DNA of 32,490 bases from Methanobacteriaceae archaeon (GTDB lineage: Archaea; Methanobacteriota; Methanobacteria; Methanobacteriales; Methanobacteriaceae), in the NCBI GenBank assembly GCA_900766745.1, contig CAAFWR010000079.1, positions 1-32,490 on the forward strand, in the 5' to 3' direction. The notes beneath the pieces were generated by a model. It was not told where the DNA came from, made no database searches, and saw only the letters and a program-made list of their open reading frames with translations. The position numbers were made by a program, and so were the translations under genes. Below are positions 25,092 through 32,490 of the stretch, piece after piece; the first letter of the stretch is position 1; each line of letters opens with the position of its first letter.

Positions 25092-27623
25092 TTAGTTTGT
25101 TTTGTTTGTTAAATTAATATTCGTATTTGGGGGATAATAATATGTTTCATTGTTTAAAACTACGATTGAAATTCCTGATATGGTTGAGTTTGTGTTTGTG
25201 ACTATGTCTACGATACCGTTTCCACCAGTAATATTTAAATTATTGTTAGTCCAAATTCCATTGGATTTAATCCATTTGCTGTTAACAAAAATACAATCAG
25301 CAATTAGACCACTATTTTTCCAATAGATAGCACCACCATTAAGCCTAGCTGTGTTATCAGTGAAACTAGAATTAATTAATCTACCATTAACACTATTCCA
25401 ACCAATACCACCACCATTACCAGTAGCAGCATTACTTATAAAATTAGAATCAATTAAAGTACCATTCCTAGCTTCCCACCAAACACCGGCACCATTAATT
25501 GCATCGTTATTAGTGAAAGTGGAACTAGTTATAATATTATTGGTAGCTTGGCAGAAAACACCGCCCCCATAAGTGGCAGAGTTATGAGTAAAATAACAAC
25601 CATTTAAAGTACTATTAGTACCATACAACTTAACACCTCCACCATGGCTTCTAGCAGTATTATTAGTGAAGTAACAACCATTTAAAGTACCTTTAGCACC
25701 CCACCAGCAAACACCTCCACCATTATCTTTAACTGAGTTTCCAGTGAAGGTAGAATCCTTTAATGTACCATTAATACCATTCCAGTAAACACCACCGCCC
25801 TGATGATTCGCATTGTTATCTGTGAAAGTACAAGAACTTAAAATACCATTAGCACCATTCCAGTAAAGAGCACCTCCCCAATTAATAGCAGTGTTATTAA
25901 TGAAAGTAGAATCTGAAAGAGTACCATTAGAATTCCACCACATGATGCCACCTCCAGCACTACCAGCAGCATTATTAGTAAAATTACAACCTGTTAAAAC
26001 ACCCAAAACACCATTCCATTCAAGACCTGCACCATTACTTGCATTGTTACTAATAAAAGTAGAACTTGTTATCATACCTTCGTTAGCTTGCCAAGAAACA
26101 CCACCACCATTACCAGTACCCCTAACAGCATTACCAATAAAACTAGATCCTGATATAATGCCTTTAGTACCAAACCAAGCAACAGCACCTCCCATATTAG
26201 CTTTGTTATTGATGAAGTTACAGTTTTTTAATATTCCATTGTTTCCTCTCCATAGTATTGCTCCACCTATGTTGGTGAAATTGAAGTTTCGGAAAGTTAA
26301 TTGTTCTATTATAACATTGTTTCCTGTTATTTCGAAGTGGAGATTTTTACCTTTACCATCAAATATTACATTACCTTCGCTTGATAGGGTTATGCCTTTT
26401 TTGTTTAAAATTATGGTGCTTTTGGGGGTTCCCACACCATTTTTAATGTAAACATAGTCATAATCATTTATTTGAGTGTATTTGTTTAAGAATTCCTCTA
26501 CAGTCCATTTCCAAAAAACATTATTTCCAAATTTTGCATGGTTATTTGTGAAATTACAATTAATCATGTTACTATTAGTGCCTTCCCAGAGAACTGCACC
26601 ACCGTAATACTTAGTAGCTGTGTTGCCAGTGAATGTAGAGTCTATTAAAGTACCATTTGCACCAATCCAGTAAACCCCACCAGCATTTTCATTAGCTACA
26701 TTATTAATAAAAATTGAATTGGATAGAGTACCATTTGCACCTTCCCAAAGAACACCCGCACTATTGTAATTAATAGCTATGTTGCCTGTGAAGTTAGAAT
26801 TAGATAAAATACCATTAGCACCCACCCAGTAAACACCGCCAGCACCAGTAGTAGCATTATTACCTATGAAATTGCAATCTGTTAATATACCATTATTACC
26901 ATTCCAATAAACACCACCACCTAAGTTAGCAACATTATTTATGAAATTAGAGTTACTTAAGGTATTATTATGGCCAGCTAAGAAGATTGCACCACCCTTA
27001 TTGGCAGTGTTGTTGTTAAAATCACAATTAAGTATTTTTCCATAAGAATAAGTCCAATAAATACTTCCACCTGCATTATTAGCAGCATTATTAATGAAAT
27101 TACAACTAGTTAAAGTACCCTTAGAACTTCCCCAGAAAACAGCACCTCCAAGAGTTTTGGCAGTATTATTAATAAACTCAGAGTTAGTTAAAGTACCATT
27201 ATTAGCACCCCCCCAAGAATTACCCCAGTAAACAGCACCACCAGAATTGATAGTTGCACTGTTACTAATGAAACTAGAATTAGTTAAACTACCATTCTTA
27301 GCGGCCCACTGAATACCACCACCATATTGAGCTGCTTTATTGTTAGTAAAAGTAGAACTAGTTACAGTACCATTAGTGCCACTCCAATGAATACCTCCAC
27401 CATTATTAGCACTATTATTAATGAAAGAAGAAGTAGATAAAATACCTTTTTCTCCAATCCAACAAACAGCACCACCACAATTAGTAGCAGTATTATTTAT
27501 GAAATTACAACTAGTTAAAGTACCATTAATACTATTCCAGTAAACACCTCCTCCGTTAGTAGTAGCATTGTTATTAATGAAAATAGAATTAGACAAAGTT
27601 CCATTTGCACCATTCCAGAGCAC
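25092..27623 (-). CDS. Adhesin-like beta-helix protein, two modules, 5'-truncated
   Basis: An 843-residue frame made of 27 repeats of about 26 residues of the form GGxxYWxGxNGTLxxSxFxxNxA, which fold as right-handed beta helices. Fourteen repeats are followed by a non-repeat block (from WTVEEFLNKYTQIND to IIEQLTFRNFNFTN) that normally introduces such a domain. Thirteen more repeats and a tail ending SIVVLNNETYYYPPNTNINL follow. There is no signal peptide. The frame opens with a GTG in mid-repeat, and upstream codons show decayed homology ending in a stop. The protein as encoded could not be secreted by the standard route, so this is probably a pseudogene or silent recombination partner. Intact relatives are surface adhesin-like proteins of gut methanogens. 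Confidence 0.8.
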   Translation of the reverse strand: MLWNGANGTLSNSIFINNNATTNGGGVYWNSINGTLTSCNFINNTATNCGGAVCWIGEKGILSTSSFINNSANNGGGIHWSGTNGTVTSSTFTNNKAAQYGGGIQWAAKNGSLTNSSFISNSATINSGGAVYWGNSWGGANNGTLTNSEFINNTAKTLGGAVFWGSSKGTLTSCNFINNAANNAGGSIYWTYSYGKILNCDFNNNTANKGGAIFLAGHNNTLSNSNFINNVANLGGGVYWNGNNGILTDCNFIGNNATTGAGGVYWVGANGILSNSNFTGNIAINYNSAGVLWEGANGTLSNSIFINNVANENAGGVYWIGANGTLIDSTFTGNTATKYYGGAVLWEGTNSNMINCNFTNNHAKFGNNVFWKWTVEEFLNKYTQINDYDYVYIKNGVGTPKSTIILNKKGITLSSEGNVIFDGKGKNLHFEITGNNVIIEQLTFRNFNFTNIGGAILWRGNNGILKNCNFINNKANMGGAVAWFGTKGIISGSSFIGNAVRGTGNGGGVSWQANEGMITSSTFISNNASNGAGLEWNGVLGVLTGCNFTNNAAGSAGGGIMWWNSNGTLSDSTFINNTAINWGGALYWNGANGILSSCTFTDNNANHQGGGVYWNGINGTLKDSTFTGNSVKDNGGGVCWWGAKGTLNGCYFTNNTARSHGGGVKLYGTNSTLNGCYFTHNSATYGGGVFCQATNNIITSSTFTNNDAINGAGVWWEARNGTLIDSNFISNAATGNGGGIGWNSVNGRLINSSFTDNTARLNGGAIYWKNSGLIADCIFVNSKWIKSNGIWTNNNLNITGGNGIVDIVTNTNSTISGISIVVLNNETYYYPPNTNINLTNKTN
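25110..25170 (-). repeat. Inverted repeat copy B (adhesin 3' segment)
   Basis: Identical over 61 bases to 7-67 in inverted orientation. It encodes the last conserved residues of the adhesin-like gene. Flanking codons differ (G-I-S here, G-A-S in the other copy), and the sequence after the repeat diverges. Confidence 0.9.
25320..27623 (-). repeat. Tandem degenerate repeats of the adhesin-like gene
   Basis: Twenty-seven units of about 75-80 bases, in two blocks (14 and 13) separated by a spacer at about 26270-26530. DNA phrases such as those encoding NGTL and FINNTA recur almost unchanged, giving many sites for unequal recombination. Confidence 0.85.
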
Positions 27624-27676
27624 TGCACCCCCATTGGAGAAACTGAAGTTTCACAAAATTAATTCTTTTATTAAAA
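27624..27676 (-). pseudogene. Decayed 5' remnant of the adhesin-like gene
   Basis: In the same frame upstream of the GTG at 27623 the codons give NFSFSNGGA, matching NFNFTNIGGA of the internal module start. They are preceded by TGA at 27651-27653, where the internal copy has CGA (arginine, complement of 26289-26291). A 34-base alignment ending in this area has 28 matches. Beyond about 27676 the similarity is lost and another in-frame stop follows. The first module has therefore lost its leader and gained a nonsense codon. Confidence 0.7.
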
Positions 27677-27752
27677 GAGGATATTTTAAAAATAGCTAAA
27701 TTGACACTCTCTTAAAAAAAATTATTAATAAGTTATAGCTAATATATCTTTA

Positions 27753-28262
27753 ATGAAAACAAAAGATTTTTTAATTATATTGGCTATTTTTATATTGGCT
27801 ATTGGAGCAATGGCTTCGATTTCTGCATATCATTATAAAGGAACTGGATTTTCTCACCATATTTCAGATTCAAGTTTCTCCAATATGGCTAATGAGGATA
27901 TTTTAGATAAGTATAATGATACCGATTGTCAGGTTGAAGTGTCAGGATTATGTACTAAAGTTATTGATGGTGATACCATTGTTGTAGATGGTGTTGGTAA
28001 AGTACGTTTTGTTGGTGTGAATACTCCTGAACGTGGTGTTGACGGTTACAAAGTATCTAAAAATTTTGTTTCTAAATTCTGTAAAAATAAAGTAGTTGGT
28101 TTAGATATTGATGACAGTAAAAACACTGATAAGTATGGTCGTACTTTAGCTGTTGTTATTGTTGACGGTAAAAACTTAAATGAAATGCTTTTACAGGAAG
28201 GCCTTGCAGAAATTATGTATATCCCTCCAAGTGAATTTAGTCCTTATGAATGGAATAACTAA
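27753..28262 (+). CDS. Membrane-anchored or secreted thermonuclease (SNase family)
   Basis: A 169-residue staphylococcal-nuclease-like protein, probably outside the cell, with an N-terminal hydrophobic segment (residues 6-25) as signal or anchor. The nuclease core starts near 60. Catalytic residues are visible: VIDGDT (aspartates 72, 74), VRFVGVNTPE with arginine 85 and glutamate 93, and DKYGRTLA with arginine 130. The position of the calcium-ligand Asp40 of the staphylococcal enzyme is asparagine 90 here, a variation I believe occurs in the family. The C-terminus, ending near FSPYEWNN, is short. There is no Shine-Dalgarno. It diverges from the truncated adhesin gene and ends in a clear terminator. 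Confidence 0.9.
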   Translation: MKTKDFLIILAIFILAIGAMASISAYHYKGTGFSHHISDSSFSNMANEDILDKYNDTDCQVEVSGLCTKVIDGDTIVVDGVGKVRFVGVNTPERGVDGYKVSKNFVSKFCKNKVVGLDIDDSKNTDKYGRTLAVVIVDGKNLNEMLLQEGLAEIMYIPPSEFSPYEWNN

Positions 28263-28284
28263 CAGTTCCATTCACTTTTTTTTT
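28247..28284 (+). terminator. Terminator of the thermonuclease gene
   Basis: A perfect nine-base stem (28247-28255 with 28266-28274) whose loop holds the TAA stop codon is followed by C and nine T residues (28276-28284). Confidence 0.65.
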
Positions 28285-28306
28285 AAAAAAATAAATATTG
28301 TAGGAG

Positions 28307-28894
28307 TTAATTCCTAGAATAATAGTAATAGAATGGCCACATGCTGTAATGAGAGTTATGCTCTCTTTTTTGAGGGGCATGATAGTAAGACTTCTCTTCT
28401 ACTAGTTTTTCAGCTTCATATTCTAATTTAGCATCATCTAAAATATTATGAAATTCAGTATTTGAAAGTTCAGACGGATCAGAAGTGGCTATTGTTTCTT
28501 TAACTTCTTCTGTAAAATTATCACTTAACCATGAGATTAAATAAACCGAATCTCCACATGCGAAAAAGGCTCTTGAGAGATTGCCGTTATCCAATTCGTA
28601 GTATTGTTTTATGTATCTTACAGGATGTCCGTTTATGTCCAAATCTTCAACTTCTTCATTATTGTCAATTGCATAGCCATACATTGTTGGAAGTGATTCT
28701 CCAGGTTCGGTTATCTGGAATACTCTCCAATTGTCAAACACATAACCTGTTTTTTTCATTTCTCCATCGGAATACTGTGGAGGTACTTTAAAATCATGAT
28801 TTTCTACGGTTACTGTTTTCCAGTCAGCGGTATCAATAGCTGTAACAGTTGTAATCATCATCAGGGTTAGTATTATTAAAATGATTTTTTTCAT
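28307..28894 (-). CDS. Secreted protein of unknown function
   Basis: A 195-residue protein with a good signal peptide (residues 1-19, KKIILIILTLMMITTVTA, cleavage likely after TAIDTA or just before). The mature part begins WKTVTVENHDFKVPPQYSDG and includes a DINGHPVRYIKQYY strand pair. It also has the phrase FFACGDSVYLISWLSD, and ends in an aromatic YYYYSRN tail. The layout resembles small surface sensor-like or DUF4367-type folds, but I do not recognise a family. N-x-S/T sequons (NLS, NFT) are present. The gene converges on the thermonuclease gene and diverges from argB. Confidence 0.75.
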   Translation of the reverse strand: MKKIILIILTLMMITTVTAIDTADWKTVTVENHDFKVPPQYSDGEMKKTGYVFDNWRVFQITEPGESLPTMYGYAIDNNEEVEDLDINGHPVRYIKQYYELDNGNLSRAFFACGDSVYLISWLSDNFTEEVKETIATSDPSELSNTEFHNILDDAKLEYEAEKLVEEKSYYHAPQKREHNSHYSMWPFYYYYSRN

Positions 28895-28981
28895 AGTTTA
28901 TTAATAATTTATCTATTCTTTAATAAATATCTAATCAAATATTATTTAAATTATTAACAATAAAATTATTTCAGTGATTAA

Positions 28982-29860
28982 ATGAGAGATGTAAATATTT
29001 TAGTTGAAGCTTTACCTTATATTAAAAAGTTTCATGATAAAAAAATTCTAATTAAATATGGTGGCCATGCTATGATAGATGATGAGGCTATGGCTTCTAC
29101 AGCTCGAGATACTGTACTTTTAAAATATGTAGGTATGGAACCTATTGTTGTTCATGGTGGAGGTCCTGAAATCTCCAGATCTATGGATAAACTTGGAAAG
29201 GAACCTAAATTCATTAAAGGTTTAAGAGTCACTGATGAAGAAACAATGGAAATCATTAAAATGGTACTGGTAGGTAAAATAAGCACAAATATTGTTTCTC
29301 AGATATGTTATCATGATGGAAAAGGAATTGGTGTTTCTGGTAAAGACAGCAGATTGATTCTTGCAAGTAAAAAACCGGCACATAAGGTAACTGACGAGTC
29401 AGGTAATGAAGAAGAAATTGATTTAGGTCTTGTTGGTGAAATTAACTGCGTAAATAAAGATTTGCTTGAAATGTTTGTAAAAAATGATTATATTCCAGTA
29501 ATATCTCCAGTTGGAATTGCTGAGGATGGGGCTAGTCTTAATTTAAATGCAGACACTGCAGCCGGTGAGATAGCTAGTGCTGTTGATGCTGAGAAATTAA
29601 TTATTTTAACTGATGTTCCGGGAGTTTTAAGAGATCCTAAAGATCCAAATAGCTTAATTCAAAAAATAAGGATTGATGAAGTTCCACAATTAATTGAAGA
29701 GGGCATTATTACTGGAGGAATGATTCCAAAAATAGAAACCTGTGTTAAGGCTATTGAAAATGGTGTTGAATCCTGCCATATTATTGACGGACGTAAAAAA
29801 CATTCTCTCTTACTTGAAATATTTACTAAAAATGGTATTGGAACAATGATTTTTAAATAA
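28982..29860 (+). CDS. argB: Acetylglutamate kinase
   Basis: Phosphorylates N-acetylglutamate with ATP, the second step of arginine synthesis by the acetylated route. Signatures of the amino-acid-kinase fold are all present: IKYGGHAM near residue 23, [13 protein letters not shown] near 57, [16 protein letters not shown] near 117, [16 protein letters not shown] near 184 and [11 protein letters not shown] near 209. [18 protein letters not shown] and the final [15 protein letters not shown] follow. Length 292 is normal. GTGAT stands three bases before the ATG. It is a single gene here, away from other arg genes. Confidence 0.97.
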   Translation: MRDVNILVEALPYIKKFHDKKILIKYGGHAMIDDEAMASTARDTVLLKYVGMEPIVVHGGGPEISRSMDKLGKEPKFIKGLRVTDEETMEIIKMVLVGKISTNIVSQICYHDGKGIGVSGKDSRLILASKKPAHKVTDESGNEEEIDLGLVGEINCVNKDLLEMFVKNDYIPVISPVGIAEDGASLNLNADTAAGEIASAVDAEKLIILTDVPGVLRDPKDPNSLIQKIRIDEVPQLIEEGIITGGMIPKIETCVKAIENGVESCHIIDGRKKHSLLLEIFTKNGIGTMIFK

Positions 29861-29869
29861 ATAAAGTTT

Positions 29870-29892
29870 AATACTCATTTAAGAGTATTTTT
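29870..29892 (+). terminator. Hairpin after argB
   Basis: A seven-base stem AATACTC/GAGTATT (29870-29876, 29883-29889), six-base loop and T5. It overlaps the stop codon of the converging ligase gene. Confidence 0.45.
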
Positions 29893-31345
29893 CTTTAAGT
29901 TCTCTTCTTAAAAGTTTCCATCCATTAACACGAGGAAGTTCATCTACTGTAATTACTTTACGTGGAATTTTATATCGTGATAATGTTTCCTTTGCATATT
30001 TTAGAAGTCCTTCTTCATTAGGACGGTTTTTCCATACTACAGCAGCTACGGGTATTTCTCCTCTGTGTTCATCATCTATGCTGAAAATAGCTATTTCTTC
30101 AACATCTTTGTATTTTATCAGTTCTTCTTCTACTTCTGTTGGATATATTTTCCATCCGCTCATTACAATCATGTCTTTTTTACGGTCGGTTATAAATAAG
30201 CGGTTATCTTCATCAAGGTACCCTACATCTCCTGTTAAAAACCATCCGTCTTCAAGAAATGCTTCTTTTGTTGCTTTTTCATTTCCCCAATATCCTTTAG
30301 CTACTGCAGGACCTCTAAGTGCAATTTCTCCATTTTCATATTTATCCATCTCTTTTGCGCTGTCAAGTTCATCTACAATTTTCACTTCTGAAAAACAAAC
30401 TGGATGGCCTACACTTTCATATCTGTCTGCTGTTAGATAGTCTTCAGGTCTTATTACGGTTCCAGTACCTATCACTATGGTTTCTGACAGGCCATATGCG
30501 TTTATTATTGGGATGTGGTATGTCTGGTAAAATTTTTTCCATATCTTTTTGTGTAATGGTCCTCCTCCGCTTATTATTTCACGGACTGTTTTTAAATCCT
30601 GCCTTGCATCAATATTTGTTAGTGAATGTATTACTGGAGGCATTCCAGTTAGTACGGTTACTTTTTCATCTCTACACAATTTTAAATAGTCTTCTATATT
30701 GTATTCTTCCATCATTATGTATAGTGCACCACTTCTAAGAGAAGCTATTGCCCAGGAAAGACCTACATGGGCCATTGGGTAAATTCCAAGAAATATGTCT
30801 GATTGTTGTAGGCAAAGCACATCACACTCATTATGTATTGCTGCATGGTAATTTCCATGTGTTAGCATAGACCCTTTTGGTTTTCCAGTTGTTCCTGAGG
30901 TATATTGAAGTTGGCATAAATCATCCCAGTCTGTATGGGCTGGAGGTAGGATTTCGCTGTTTTTATAGTCTTCTAAATTTTCAATAATAAATGAGTCAAT
31001 TTCTAAAAGATCTTCTGCTTCCTTATCAGTTATTATGAGCTTTGCTTCACTGTCTTCAATCATATATTGAAGCTCATTTGCAGTATATATCCTATTTGTT
31101 GGAATTGCTATTGCTCCTATTCTCCATAATGCAAATAGTGAAAATAAGTATTCTGGAGAATTGTTCAAATAAATTAAAACTCGATCTCCTTTTTTAATTC
31201 CTTTATCTAAGAGTTTTCGACCAATCCCAGAGATTATTTTTAAAATAGATAATGAATTGTATTTTTCATCTGTTTTTGGACAGTATAGAATATTTTTATC
31301 TAATCTACATGAGTTCGCATCAAGAAAAGTAGTTATATTAAGCAT
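29879..31345 (-). CDS. Acyl-CoA synthetase / acyl-adenylate ligase (ANL superfamily)
   Basis: A 488-residue adenylate-forming enzyme that activates a carboxylic acid with ATP, normally to its CoA thioester. The P-loop-like motif YTSGTTGKPKGSMLTHGN is near 147-164. Others are ISGGGPLHKKIW near 255, NAYGLSET near 280, GYWGNEKAT and WFLTGDVGYLDEDNRL near 360, and DRKKDMIVMSGWKIYPTEVEE near 388. In the C-terminal lysine motif the usual TGK is written NGWK, with the lysine kept. The gene overlaps the dehydrogenase gene by eight bases (ATGCTTAA), with GGAG about nine bases before the ATG, so the two are coupled. The substrate is not readable; medium or long fatty acids, or a pathway acid linked to the partner gene, are options. 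Confidence 0.88.
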   Translation of the reverse strand: MLNITTFLDANSCRLDKNILYCPKTDEKYNSLSILKIISGIGRKLLDKGIKKGDRVLIYLNNSPEYLFSLFALWRIGAIAIPTNRIYTANELQYMIEDSEAKLIITDKEAEDLLEIDSFIIENLEDYKNSEILPPAHTDWDDLCQLQYTSGTTGKPKGSMLTHGNYHAAIHNECDVLCLQQSDIFLGIYPMAHVGLSWAIASLRSGALYIMMEEYNIEDYLKLCRDEKVTVLTGMPPVIHSLTNIDARQDLKTVREIISGGGPLHKKIWKKFYQTYHIPIINAYGLSETIVIGTGTVIRPEDYLTADRYESVGHPVCFSEVKIVDELDSAKEMDKYENGEIALRGPAVAKGYWGNEKATKEAFLEDGWFLTGDVGYLDEDNRLFITDRKKDMIVMSGWKIYPTEVEEELIKYKDVEEIAIFSIDDEHRGEIPVAAVVWKNRPNEEGLLKYAKETLSRYKIPRKVITVDELPRVNGWKLLRRELKEKYS

Positions 31346-32333
31346 TATTAAGTTCTCCTACAATCGCTTTTGTCATTTCCATTGTGGTTGCAGTTCCACC
31401 TAAATCTGGTGTTTTATTTTTTCCTTTCTCTAAAACGGTTTCTACTGCAGTCCTAATATTTTCAGAGGTTTCAAATTCTTTTAGGTAGTCTAGCATCATT
31501 GATACAGATAGAATCATAGAACATGGATTTGCTATATTTTTCCCAGCAATATCTGGTGCAGAACCATGTACCGGTTCAAATAAACCATGTTCGTCTCCAA
31601 TATTTCCTGATGGGGCTAAACCTAATCCTCCTACAAGACCGGCCCCTTCATCTGATAGAATATCTCCAAACAGGTTACTTGCAACTATTACCTGGTATTC
31701 CTGTGGTTGTGTTATCATGTACATTGCTGCTGCATCTACATAGTAGTCATTTTTTTCAATATCTGGATATTCTTCTCCAATTTTGTAGAAACTTTCTTTA
31801 AATACACCATCAGTTAGTTTTAAGACATTACTTTTATGGATACAGGTTACTTTATTTTTTCCAAGTTCTTTGCATTGTTCAAATGCAGTTTTTGAAATCT
31901 TTTCACTAGCTTTTCTGGTTATTATTCTTTCAGCTATTGTTTTGTTGTCTTGTTCATATTCTATTTGGGAGTAAAGTCCTTCTGTGTTTTCTCGTACAAT
32001 TAAGATGTCGATATCATCATATAGGCTGTCTACTCCTTTATATGATTTTATAGGTCTTAGGTTTGCATATGTGTTTAATTCTTTTCTTAGGTTTATTATT
32101 GGACTTGGTTGGCCTGGTGTACTTGTAATAGCTCCAAAGAGTACTGCATCACTTTTTTTAGCTTTTTTTAGGGTTTCTTCAGGTAGTGTGGTTCCATTTT
32201 TCTGATAACATTCATATCCTGCTTCTCCATAGCTAAATTTAAATTCTAAATCTATGTTATCTAATATGTATTCTGCAGCTTCCATTACTTCTCTGCCTAT
32301 TCCGTCTCCAGGTATTATTGTTATTTTGTACAT
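31338..32333 (-). CDS. 3-Isopropylmalate / homoisocitrate dehydrogenase (LeuB or AksF)
   Basis: An NAD-dependent beta-decarboxylating dehydrogenase of 331 residues. Family motifs in order: IPGDGIGREVMEAAEYIL, NLRPIKSYKGV near 90, IVRENTEGLYSQIEYE near 112, YVDAAAMYMI near 193, SNLFGDILSDEGAGLVGGLG near 216, and EPVHGSAPDIAGKNIANP near 249. Methanogens have two close paralogues. LeuB acts in leucine synthesis; AksF acts in the chain-extension route to 2-oxosuberate for coenzyme B and biotin. The NLRPIKSYKG and RENTEGLYSQIEYE wording leans towards AksF, but without comparison I leave it open. It heads the two-gene unit with the acyl ligase. Confidence 0.88.
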   Translation of the reverse strand: MYKITIIPGDGIGREVMEAAEYILDNIDLEFKFSYGEAGYECYQKNGTTLPEETLKKAKKSDAVLFGAITSTPGQPSPIINLRKELNTYANLRPIKSYKGVDSLYDDIDILIVRENTEGLYSQIEYEQDNKTIAERIITRKASEKISKTAFEQCKELGKNKVTCIHKSNVLKLTDGVFKESFYKIGEEYPDIEKNDYYVDAAAMYMITQPQEYQVIVASNLFGDILSDEGAGLVGGLGLAPSGNIGDEHGLFEPVHGSAPDIAGKNIANPCSMILSVSMMLDYLKEFETSENIRTAVETVLEKGKNKTPDLGGTATTMEMTKAIVGELNNA

Positions 32334-32380
32334 TTCTTTTCACTATCGGATATTTTTTTTTTATTATTATTTTAGTTTAA

Positions 32381-32433
32381 GTTTCTATTTCATGTTGGTT
32401 TGTTCGTATACATAGAAACATATTTATATATGA
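32381..32433 (-). promoter_or_regulatory. Promoter and candidate operator of the dehydrogenase-ligase unit
   Basis: On the minus strand a CATATATAAATA box (32432-32421) is a strong TATA candidate about 90 bases before the ATG at 32333. Just downstream lies an inverted repeat GTTTCTAT (32381-32388) / ATAGAAAC (32412-32419) with a 23-base spacer. It straddles the expected transcription start near 32400. The arrangement suits a repressor site, but this is inference from position and symmetry. Confidence 0.4.
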
Positions 32434-32490
32434 ATATTTAATATTATTAATAATGTTTATATTATATTAGATATTATTTAAATTGTCGGA

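Noticed and set aside
25891..26451. A 186-codon plus-strand open frame
   Set aside because: It is antisense to the adhesin repeats, which are biased enough to leave long open frames on the other strand; the translation is low-complexity and has no family features.
25320..27623. Regularly spaced repeats resembling a CRISPR array
   Set aside because: The units vary, keep an open reading frame and encode beta-helix repeats; there are no identical repeats with unique spacers.
30078..30738. Plus-strand frames of 120 and 139 codons inside the acyl ligase gene
   Set aside because: They are antisense to a conserved enzyme; the serine- and leucine-rich translations are typical shadows.

Overview
The window is AT-rich archaeal DNA, most likely from a Methanobrevibacter-like member of the Methanobacteriales. 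The evidence is the mix of archaea-specific genes (tRNA C56 methyltransferase, archaeal-type digeranylgeranylglyceryl phosphate synthase, short-type inositol phosphate synthase, archaeal phosphoglycolate phosphatase, QueC for archaeosine), methanogen-type genes (HypD, two-subunit pyruvate carboxylase, late cobamide assembly, MoeA), and giant beta-helix adhesin-like proteins typical of gut methanobrevibacters. Shine-Dalgarno sequences of the GGAG/GGTGA type precede many starts, and T-rich tracts follow many genes. No tRNA, rRNA, CRISPR array, insertion sequence or phage gene was recognised.

Layout. 1-97: the last codons of an adhesin-like gene on the plus strand. 203-2791: a large repeat protein of unknown function with an HExxH motif. 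2951-4598: fumarase beta subunit, overlapping tail to tail with an FKBP-type prolyl isomerase, then a small acidic unknown. 4733-6397: a DUF763 protein abutting the tRNA C56 methyltransferase gene. The latter is the last gene of a minus-strand group with cobS and a CobZ/PgpA-type protein (cobamide lower-ligand assembly). 8377-10231: larC and queC, overlapping by 8 bases. 10264-13234: pycB and inositol phosphate synthase on the minus strand. 13364-17347: lipid prenyltransferase, a membrane glycosyltransferase and a zinc-ribbon/NERD-like membrane protein. 17531-19189: a cytidylyltransferase-PseG fusion for surface sugars. 19286-22364: hypD, phosphoglycolate phosphatase and a TldE/PmbA-like gene in one run. 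22387-24377: moeA, a GyrI-like domain gene and a small coiled-coil gene in one run. 24639-28894: an envelope/accessory patch with a small anchored protein, a 27-repeat adhesin-like gene lacking its 5' end, an anchored thermonuclease and a secreted unknown. 28982-32333: argB, then a minus-strand pair of an isopropylmalate/homoisocitrate dehydrogenase and an acyl-adenylating ligase overlapping by 8 bases.

Most of the window is ordinary metabolic core: carbon assimilation (PycB, fumarase), cofactors (cobamide, molybdopterin, nickel-pincer-type LarC, hydrogenase maturation), tRNA modification and lipid synthesis. The unusual parts are at the edges. Two adhesin-like genes point toward each other about 25 kb apart and share a 61-base identical 3' segment in inverted orientation. 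The inner one is a two-module chimera whose first module has lost its start. The 862-residue repeat/HExxH protein, the degenerate NERD protein and the dehydrogenase/ligase pair are the other candidates for undescribed biology.
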